12,231 bases of DNA from Candidatus Aegiribacteria sp. (GTDB lineage: Bacteria > Fermentibacterota > Fermentibacteria > Fermentibacterales > JCC-6): contig DAOWJX010000318.1 in assembly GCA_030640155.1 (NCBI GenBank), forward strand, positions 1 through 12,231, given 5' to 3'. Positions 7,982 through 12,231 of this stretch are shown here, piece by piece (position 1 is the stretch's first letter; each line of letters begins with the position of its first letter). The translations under genes were made by a program, and so were the position numbers. Under the pieces are notes generated by a model. It saw only the letters and a program-made list of their open reading frames with translations. It did no database searches and had not been told where the DNA came from.

Positions 7982-8491
7982 CTATTCCCTGACTATACCG
8001 TTGATTCGGTCCGCTTCCATCTGAATGAGTTCACGGAATTTTAAAGCCAGTTCAGGGTCGAACTCAGGAAATTCATCGGATCCTATTTTGGGCGTCCAGT
8101 AACTTTCCATCTCAAGCCACTTAGCATGAGTGAATCCGTTCTCTTCGATAACTATCATATGATCCAGTTTATTAGAAGGATCGACAGGATCCTTCCTATG
8201 GATCATTTCAGCATGTACCCTGGCATACATTTCAAGGCTGCCGGGCTCACCGCCACCTCGGATATTGGCCTGTGCAGCCTGGAAAAGCGGCATGAAAGCC
8301 ATAGCGGTGTTTCCCATATCTGAAGGATCCTGCATCTTAGCCGTATAGTATTCCTTGGCTTCCTTCCAGTCCTCAGGATTGATTCCTTTGGAAAGTGCTA
8401 TCTGGTTCTCCTTTTCGATATCACCACCTGTGTCAGCCATCAGGGCGCAGAGTTCAGCGTACTTCTCCAGAGTTACATTTCCCTCAGACAT
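7982..8491 (-). CDS. Uncharacterised protein made of two tandem copies of one unit
   Basis: Soluble acidic protein of 169 residues without a signal peptide or membrane helix, so probably cytoplasmic. I do not recognise its function. It is an internal duplication. Unit A (about 8-77) and unit B (about 86-158) share 'LE.YA...A.M' at 8-18 and 86-96, then a Trp-centred motif 'W.E...YYTAKM' (Trp42) against 'WLEMESYWTPKI' (Trp125), then a helix ending 'PLFQAAQA' or 'FRELIQMEA'. Mostly helical secondary structure is likely. It may belong to a named domain of unknown function, which I cannot confirm. The start is firm: GGAGGA (8503-8498 on this strand) lies 6 bases before the ATG at 8491. Upstream are a TTGACA box (8561-8556) and two short palindromes, ATACGCGTAT at 8544-8553 and ATGTCTTGACAT at 8583-8594. 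It is probably transcribed separately from the phosphate butyryltransferase gene, 322 bases upstream. Confidence 0.75.
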   Translation of the reverse strand: MSEGNVTLEKYAELCALMADTGGDIEKENQIALSKGINPEDWKEAKEYYTAKMQDPSDMGNTAMAFMPLFQAAQANIRGGGEPGSLEMYARVHAEMIHRKDPVDPSNKLDHMIVIEENGFTHAKWLEMESYWTPKIGSDEFPEFDPELALKFRELIQMEADRINGIVRE

Positions 8492-8628
8492 TTGAATTCC
8501 TCCATAATGATAAGGTTTTCGTAATCAGTTGAACAATGAAAGTATACGCGTATTCTGTCAAAGGTGGTATTCTTAGCCTCATATGTCTTGACATGATTTA
8601 TGGTTCAAGCTTGATTAATCTGAGTTTA
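8492..8628. promoter_or_regulatory. Upstream region of the duplicated-unit gene with two short palindromes
   Basis: No gene is seen. For the minus strand, a perfect -35 box TTGACA (8561-8556) has only a poor -10 (CATTGT, 3 of 6) at 17 bases. The perfect 10-base palindrome ATACGCGTAT (8544-8553) would fall in the promoter spacer, a usual operator position. ATGTC-TT-GACAT (8583-8594) is a second perfect inverted repeat. On the plus strand, TTGACA at 8588-8593 with TTGATT at 8611-8616 (17-base spacer) is a weak candidate promoter that would start a transcript just before the hairpin element at 8629. Confidence 0.3.
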
Positions 8629-8811
8629 TAGTCCGCATATTTCACCAGGTTGCTTAACGAAACGGTGTAGAAGCGCTTGCAGACAAGGCATACGAAAGAG
8701 GTCGACGCAGATGTATTGTATATACTTCAAGGAAGGCCGATTGAGCATAACGCAGTATGCGAGTGTTTTATGCACCGTTGCAGTAGTAACTCTGGTGAGA
8801 TATGCGGATTA
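8629..8811 (+). ncRNA. Candidate structured RNA: 183-base element closing as one long hairpin
   Basis: The two ends are imperfect inverted repeats. Read as + strand RNA, the pairing is: 8629-8648 with 8792-8811 (20 pairs), bulge T8791, 8649-8654 with 8785-8790 (6 pairs), internal loop 6x5, 8661-8669 with 8771-8779 (9 pairs), bulge A8770, and 8670-8680 with 8759-8769 (11 pairs). That is 46 pairs, leaving an apical part of 78 bases (8681-8758). Eight of the pairs are wobbles (left-hand bases 8631, 8641, 8652, 8668, 8670, 8673, 8675, 8678). All are G.U on the + strand and would be A.C on the other strand, which points to selection on a + strand RNA. No reading frame or T-tract terminator accompanies it. 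It starts 138 bases upstream of one minus-strand gene and ends 2 bases before the stop codon of another. It could instead be a mobile repeat or a processed 3' hairpin of the phosphate butyryltransferase message. Confidence 0.5.
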
Positions 8812-8813
8812 GG

Positions 8814-9731
8814 TCAACTTTCAAGGTAAGAAGCCACAATTCCAGCCAGAACAAGCGAACAGAGTTTGGATTCCGCAGAGTCTGCACGGGATGTGAGCGT
8901 TACAGGATGTGTTGCACCCATTATCACGGCAGCACCTTCAGCGTTTGAAAGGAAAAGCAGCGTTTTATAAAGAATATTTGCGGATTCGATATCCGGCAGC
9001 AGTACAATATCCACCTGACCTGCTACAGAACTTTTTATCTTCTTGATTTTTACCGCTTCGGGAGAAACTGCAAGATCCATCGCAAGTGGACCATCGAAAT
9101 CAGTGCCTGTAATTTCACCATCTTCAACCATTTTTTTTATCTTTGCAGCTTCCATCGTGCGAGGCATTTTCTCATATGGTACTTCTTTCGCGCATAAATA
9201 GGTTGATTTAGGGTTATCAATACCGGGAGCATTTACAACTGTAATGGCATTTTTCAGGATCTGGACTTTCTGATCTAATTTCGGTTTGATATTCATGGCT
9301 GCATCGGTTACAGTGAGCAATTTTGGATATGTTGGAATATCAAAAACGGCTACATGGCTTAGAAGACCAGGACCTCGAATACCTTTCTCGTTATCCAGTA
9401 TTGCTTTCAGAAAGATGGAACTGGCAACAAGTCCTTTCATTATAACATGAGCTTCACCGTTTCTGATAAGCTCAACTGCTTTTTCTGCAGCAGGCTTGTC
9501 TTCTGCGATATCGATGATATCCATGCCGCTTACATCAACTCCAGCCTTGTCAGCTGAACGTTTGATTGCATCAGATCCGCCTATCAGAACGGCTTCGATC
9601 ATATTCTCCTCTACCGCTGTCATAATGGCCGTCAGCGTTTCAGCTTCATCAGCTCTGACTACTGCCACTCTTCTGGAAGGTAATAGCTTGGCTCTTTTCT
9701 TCATTTCTGAAAAACTTTGAACTGGCTGCAT
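8814..9731 (-). CDS. ptb: Phosphate butyryltransferase
   Basis: Cytosolic enzyme that would convert butyryl-CoA plus phosphate to butyryl-phosphate and CoA, the first step of the Ptb-Buk route to butyrate and ATP. Branched acyl-CoAs are possible substrates. It has 305 residues, typical of Ptb (about 300) and shorter than single-domain phosphate acetyltransferases (about 330). It follows the PTA/PTB fold throughout: 'VIMKGLVASSIFLKAIL' at 96-112, 'LLSHVAVF' at 123-130, 'VTDAAMNIKP' at 141-150, 'GPLAMDLAVSPEA' at 214-226, 'PDIESANILYK' at 246-256, and 'GATHPVTLTSRAD' at 272-284. The start is firm: AGGAG (9741-9737 on this strand) lies 5 bases before the ATG at 9731. It appears monocistronic: no butyrate kinase follows, and 662 bases without a sizeable gene lie upstream. 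Phosphate acetyltransferase is the main alternative. Confidence 0.88.
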   Translation of the reverse strand: MQPVQSFSEMKKRAKLLPSRRVAVVRADEAETLTAIMTAVEENMIEAVLIGGSDAIKRSADKAGVDVSGMDIIDIAEDKPAAEKAVELIRNGEAHVIMKGLVASSIFLKAILDNEKGIRGPGLLSHVAVFDIPTYPKLLTVTDAAMNIKPKLDQKVQILKNAITVVNAPGIDNPKSTYLCAKEVPYEKMPRTMEAAKIKKMVEDGEITGTDFDGPLAMDLAVSPEAVKIKKIKSSVAGQVDIVLLPDIESANILYKTLLFLSNAEGAAVIMGATHPVTLTSRADSAESKLCSLVLAGIVASYLES

Positions 9732-10043
9732 TGTTTCTCCTTAAGAAAATCGATTGAACAAACAATAAACTGATATTTGAAAAATGAATATATCTGTATT
9801 ACTAATGACAAAGCAAGCGTTGAAATTCTACCGGACGGTTCGGTGATATTGCAGATTCAATGAGAACCCTTGCACTTTGCCGGACAGTACATTTCCTATA
9901 GCAATATATTTTGATATATAGATATTAATATCACTGTTATGTAATGGCATGTTTTTTGCATCTATTACATCTTTAAGCAAAATAGATGATTAAAATAAAC
10001 AGGATCTTACTATGATCCGAGATATATAGGGAGAAGTGGTTCC

Positions 10044-10115
10044 ATGCATTTCGAATACATGATAATCGCTATAATTCAGTCCGCTTCAGTACCAGGCGCG
10101 AATTATGTGGAATAG
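10044..10115 (+). CDS. Possible 23-codon small ORF with ribosome binding site
   Basis: ATG 10044 is preceded by GGGAGAAG (10029-10036) with a 7-base spacer, a good ribosome binding site. The frame encodes 23 residues with a hydrophobic middle ('YMIIAIIQSASVPGANY') that resembles the start of a signal peptide, then TAG at 10113-10115. It may be a remnant leader of a lost secreted protein, a regulatory leader peptide or chance. The next frame overlaps it. Confidence 0.2.
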   Translation: MHFEYMIIAIIQSASVPGANYVE

Positions 10116-10209
10116 ACTGATTGAATTGGTGATACAGGAGTTCAAAGCCCAGCACTCTACATCGAGTATTCTTGAGATGCCGGCAGGTATGAAGGATGAA
10201 TCATTTTGA
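10105..10209 (+). CDS. Possible 34-codon small ORF overlapping the previous one
   Basis: ATG 10105 overlaps the end of the 23-codon frame by 11 bases in another phase. It encodes 34 residues with an amphipathic start ('MWNRLIELVIQEFKA') and stops at TGA 10207-10209, inside the hairpin at 10168-10257. It has no Shine-Dalgarno sequence of its own, so expression would depend on coupling. It may be a decayed continuation of the upstream frame. Weak. Confidence 0.15.
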   Translation: MWNRLIELVIQEFKAQHSTSSILEMPAGMKDESF

Positions 10210-10257
10210 GGGGAGATTTGTTCTGCGAAGCGGGTCTGCCTGCCGGCATTGAAGGAT
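10168..10257 (+). ncRNA. Hairpin with 11-base perfect core arms, upstream of secreted-protein gene
   Basis: ATGCCGGCAGG (10177-10187) is perfectly complementary to CCTGCCGGCAT (10239-10249). Pairing extends to 10176-10189 with 10237-10250 (14 pairs, two G.U), then across a 2x1 loop to 10168-10173 with 10252-10257 (6 pairs, one G.U). The loop is 47 bases (10190-10236). The three wobbles are again G.U only on the + strand. No T-tract follows. It could be a small RNA, a leader structure or, as DNA, a pair of operator sites. Confidence 0.35.
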
Positions 10258-10312
10258 CCTTTAAAGTAACATAGTATCTGTTAGGAAAAGAGAACTCTAC
10301 CATTTTCCTGGC

Positions 10313-10341
10313 TTGACCTCTGAATGTGATCAATTCAATAT
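10313..10341 (+). promoter_or_regulatory. Weak promoter candidate for the second secreted protein
   Basis: TTGACC at 10313-10318 (5 of 6 to -35) is followed after 17 bases by CAATAT (10336-10341, 3 of 6); TATATG at 10339 is an alternative but at a 20-base spacer. It lies 53 bases before the ATG at 10394. Confidence 0.25.
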
Positions 10342-10393
10342 ATGAGTTAAAGCAGGTTTGACCGCTCCTCAGAAGTTGGAAAGGAGAATTTTC

Positions 10394-11809
10394 ATGATCA
10401 GATGTCTTGTGTTATTCATGCTTGTCGGGGTCTGTGCAGCTAATGTCGACATGGTTCCTCTGCATTTTATGGGGAATGACTATCTTTATGTGAGCTGGAT
10501 AGACGGCTCCGGCGACGCGAGAGTAGCCAGATACGAGGGAATCACACCTGTCGCCGAGGCAACATTCTACGATCGTACAATGGCCTCTGTGGCCATCTGC
10601 TTAGACGATACTGACACACCGAACCTAATGCTGATCACATCCATGGACACCTTCTGTACCGACACTCTTTACTCTCTGTGGTTTATCTTTCTTGATGTAC
10701 AGGATCAGGTACCGTTCGAGCGGATATCCATTGAACACGGGCAGTACGGTCTCATCAGGCACCATCATCCTCTGTATGACGGCCTTATCGCAGGATTTCA
10801 GTACAGCTACGTCAGCAGCGGAAGCGACTTTTACTGGTTCATGCAGGATTACAGCATCAATTCCAGCCAGATAGACCTTGGTACTCTCCTCTACGAAGTT
10901 TCACCGTATCCCCTGGGAGATGCAGTGGAACCCTTCCTTAACAGGATGGTTGGACCGGTTACCTGCCAGGACAGTCGAGCCATATTTGCCACGGACAGGT
11001 TCAAGGCCGGCTACTGGGGCTGGCCGGGGAACACGATGCTCATGACCCTGTCGCACAACCCGCCCATAGACCCTGTTTACCTTCTCTGCGACACGCTGAC
11101 CTCGACCCCTGACACCCTCCCCTGCGACCCATGTGTTATGACCATGGGCAGCTGCACTGACAGAGGACTGCTCCTCTGGGCAGACGAATGGGGTGCCGTT
11201 CACTTCTCCAGCTACAACTGCTCAGAGCCGGCACCGGTCTCCACGGAACCTTACTCATGGGCTTATCCCGGCAACAGCAATCCCTGCGCCATGTCCTGCA
11301 ACCCTGATGACGAGGGGCTGCTCCTTGCCTGGTATCGGAACGGCGAGATAAGGTGCAGGCATTTCCAGGCAGATTGGAACGGCTTCGACCATATCGTCCG
11401 CAATGTAACGGGTGCCGTTTATGAAGGTGACATTGCTGTCTGCAGCGTCGAGGATGGCTACTGGATAGCATGGCTGGAGGAAGGAACCGACGCCGAGTAC
11501 CCGGAACTGGAGTTCGTGCCAAGAGACTCGGTGACATCCATCGGTGACTCGACTACCCCGCCGCTCGAATGCTATCTCAGGATATGCCCCAACCCATTTT
11601 CGGAGAGGCTTGGCATCTCGGTCGAAGGCCTTGCAGGATCTGCGACTCTGCGCATTTTCGACCTTGCCGGCCGCCTGGTGTACAGATCATCTTCTGCAGA
11701 CAGTGGTATATTCAACTGGAACTCCAGTGACATGCCCCCGGGGACTTACATCGTTACCGTAGGCTCGGATGATTTCAGCGCTTCCCGGAGGGTCATTCTG
11801 GTCGACTGA
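10394..11809 (+). CDS. Secreted protein of unknown function with type IX sorting domain
   Basis: Predicted exported surface protein of 471 residues. I chose ATG 10394 over the in-frame TTG at 10358 for two reasons: AAAGGAG ends 7 bases before it, and it begins a clean signal peptide ('MIRCLVLFMLVGVCAA', cut near residue 15-16). The body has scattered strand motifs of the same kind as the gene at 6570: 'YLYVSWIDGSGDARVARYEG' near the N-terminus, 'LLLWADEWGAVHFSSY', 'LLLAWYRNGEIRCRHFQ' and 'YWIAWLEEG'. A beta-propeller-like fold is therefore plausible. The Cys-rich middle ('CDTLTSTPDTLPCDPC') could form disulfides outside the cell. The C-terminal about 85 residues ('CPNPFSERLGI', 'LRIFDLAGRLVYRSS', 'MPPGTYIVTVGS', 'RRVILVD') are a standard type A Por/type IX sorting domain that would direct outer-membrane passage and anchoring. 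No enzyme motif is recognised. No clear terminator follows; ACAGA/TCTGT (11832-11844) is a small hairpin without a T-tract. Confidence 0.8.
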   Translation: MIRCLVLFMLVGVCAANVDMVPLHFMGNDYLYVSWIDGSGDARVARYEGITPVAEATFYDRTMASVAICLDDTDTPNLMLITSMDTFCTDTLYSLWFIFLDVQDQVPFERISIEHGQYGLIRHHHPLYDGLIAGFQYSYVSSGSDFYWFMQDYSINSSQIDLGTLLYEVSPYPLGDAVEPFLNRMVGPVTCQDSRAIFATDRFKAGYWGWPGNTMLMTLSHNPPIDPVYLLCDTLTSTPDTLPCDPCVMTMGSCTDRGLLLWADEWGAVHFSSYNCSEPAPVSTEPYSWAYPGNSNPCAMSCNPDDEGLLLAWYRNGEIRCRHFQADWNGFDHIVRNVTGAVYEGDIAVCSVEDGYWIAWLEEGTDAEYPELEFVPRDSVTSIGDSTTPPLECYLRICPNPFSERLGISVEGLAGSATLRIFDLAGRLVYRSSSADSGIFNWNSSDMPPGTYIVTVGSDDFSASRRVILVD

Positions 11810-11970
11810 GACGTACCCGACGGATTGCGGTACAGAAGCTCTGTGTAAATTCGCTCCTATGAACGACTCTACTCTCCATTAACTCCATCGTCATTACGCG
11901 TGTTATTCAGTTTATCAAATTCTTTATCTTAAACGGTTTAACAAGCTTGCCTTTGAATCCGTATCTGCTA

Positions 11971-11999
11971 TTGACAGGCTTGTCAATTGAAAATATCAT
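11971..11999 (+). promoter_or_regulatory. Sigma70-type promoter of the TrmB-family gene
   Basis: TTGACA (11971-11976, perfect -35) is followed after exactly 17 bases by TATCAT (11994-11999, 5 of 6 to -10). Transcription would start near 12006, about 33 bases before the ATG at 12039. It is the best promoter match in the window. Confidence 0.7.
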
Positions 12000-12020
12000 A
12001 CACCATGCCTATGGTGGTAT
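11971..12020 (+). promoter_or_regulatory. Twin 6-4-6 palindromes, probable operators
   Basis: TTGACA-GGCT-TGTCAA (11971-11986) overlaps the -35 box and spacer. CACCAT-GCCT-ATGGTG (12001-12016) covers the predicted transcription start. The second extends to ATAC/GTAT (11998-12020) across a one-base bulge. Both are perfect 6-base arms around 4 bases, with centres exactly 30 bases apart, about three helical turns. The two half-site sequences differ, so they may bind different proteins or be one protein's degenerate sites. Autoregulation by the adjacent regulator is a natural guess. Confidence 0.5.
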
Positions 12021-12038
12021 AACTGATTCAGGAGTATA

Positions 12039-12231
12039 ATGCAAAACAATCATATTGATATCCTGATTGAAATGGGACTTTCACTGAATGAAGCCAAAGT
12101 CTATCTGGCTCTGCTGAAAAAGAAGATATCGCAGGTTGGAGAGATTGCTACATTATCGGGTGTTCCGCAGAAGATGATTTATTATGTGCTGCAGAAACTT
12201 ATGAGCAAGGGCATGTGTTCACTGGTTCCCG
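12039..12231 (+). CDS. TrmB-family transcriptional regulator, 3' end outside window
   Basis: The first 64 codons of a winged-helix DNA-binding protein of the TrmB type ('sugar-specific regulator'), known mainly in archaea and scattered bacteria, where it senses sugars through a C-terminal domain not seen here. The visible part is the HTH: 'LIEMGLSLNEAKVYLALL' (9-26), then 'VGEIATLSGVPQKMIYYVLQKL' split as helix-turn-recognition helix (about 33-54) and the wing beginning 'SKGMCSLVP'. The residue pattern 'GLS..EAKVYLALL' is typical of the family. Start: ATG 12039 after AGGAG (12030-12034), with a short 4-base spacer. It is preceded by a strong promoter and palindromes. Target genes are probably downstream, outside the window. 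Confidence 0.8.
   Translation, partial: MQNNHIDILIEMGLSLNEAKVYLALLKKKISQVGEIATLSGVPQKMIYYVLQKLMSKGMCSLVP

Larger units (their letters stand above)
9732..10393. other. Long intergenic region, AT-rich then hairpin-rich
   Basis: No gene of normal size is visible on either strand. At 9743-10000 the sequence is strongly AT-rich, with a perfect palindrome GATATTAATATC (9921-9932), a 7-base inverted repeat ATATTGC/GCAATAT (9846-9852, 9901-9907) and an 8-base hairpin CATCTATT/AATAGATG (9959-9966, 9981-9988; loop 14). GGATC/GATCC (10002-10018) forms another short hairpin. Promoters of the divergent phosphate butyryltransferase and secreted-protein genes must lie here. A weak minus-strand candidate (TTGCTT, then TATATT, spacer 18) lies in about 9790-9820. 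The right half holds two tiny frames and a larger hairpin, listed separately. It may be decayed gene remnants plus regulatory DNA. Confidence 0.5.

Noticed and set aside
7961..7990. CAGGG/CCCTG pairing between the convergent genes as a bidirectional terminator
   Set aside because: Only five pairs around a long loop and no T-tract on either strand.
8652..8790. Integron attC site (GCTTAAC at 8652 fits the RYYYAAC end)
   Set aside because: No matching GTTRRRY lies at the other end, no cassette gene or integrase is visible, and the pairing continues well past the would-be core sites.
8629..8811. Retron-type noncoding RNA
   Set aside because: The closing inverted ends are suggestive, but no reverse transcriptase gene is next to it.
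10358..10393. TTG start 12 codons before the ATG of the second secreted protein
   Set aside because: It would put a charged stretch before the signal peptide and would place the strong ribosome site AAAGGAG inside the gene.
9743..10393. CRISPR array, tRNA or known riboswitch in the long intergenic region
   Set aside because: No regularly spaced repeats, no cloverleaf with a conserved T-arm, and no aptamer core that I recognise.

Overview
The window reads as a piece of chromosome from an uncultivated, Gram-negative-type bacterium, probably of the FCB superphylum. A candidate phylum such as Fermentibacteria or Cloacimonadota would fit, but this is inference. The main evidence is two secreted proteins that end in a type IX (Por) sorting-like domain, together with an outer-membrane polysaccharide export system and a phosphate butyryltransferase that suggests fermentation. 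Coding regions are of moderate GC content and the longer intergenic stretches are clearly AT-rich.

Positions 1-4590 (+) form a surface-polysaccharide cluster: the 3' part of a UDP-glucuronate decarboxylase (UDP-xylose synthase) gene, a Wza-like export protein with SLBB domains, a Wzz-like chain-length co-polymerase without a kinase domain, and a Wzx-like flippase. Gaps are 3-39 bases, so this is probably one operon that began upstream of the window. Together these genes would supply a nucleotide sugar, flip lipid-linked repeat units, control chain length and pass the polymer across the outer membrane. Positions 4695-6489 (+) hold a two-gene unit: an Eis-like GNAT acetyltransferase with an SCP2-like tail, and an iron-sulfur flavoprotein/NADPH-FMN-reductase relative.

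Positions 6570-7960 (+) hold a secreted beta-propeller-like protein with a C-terminal sorting domain. Its frame is broken near 6848-6878, and it also carries a G8 tract. It converges on a small cytoplasmic protein of unknown function (8491-7982, -) built from two tandem copies of one unit. Phosphate butyryltransferase (9731-8814, -) follows, with no butyrate kinase in view. Between these two minus-strand genes lies a 183-base element (8629-8811) that folds into a very long hairpin. All eight wobble pairs are G.U when it is read as + strand RNA, which suggests a structured RNA. It is the most unusual object here.

Positions 9732-10393 contain no convincing large gene. They are AT-rich, then hold a second hairpin (10168-10257) and two tiny frames. 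A second secreted protein with a sorting domain (10394-11809, +) follows. The window ends in the first 64 codons of a TrmB-family regulator, preceded by a near-consensus promoter and two perfect 6-4-6 palindromes that are likely operators.
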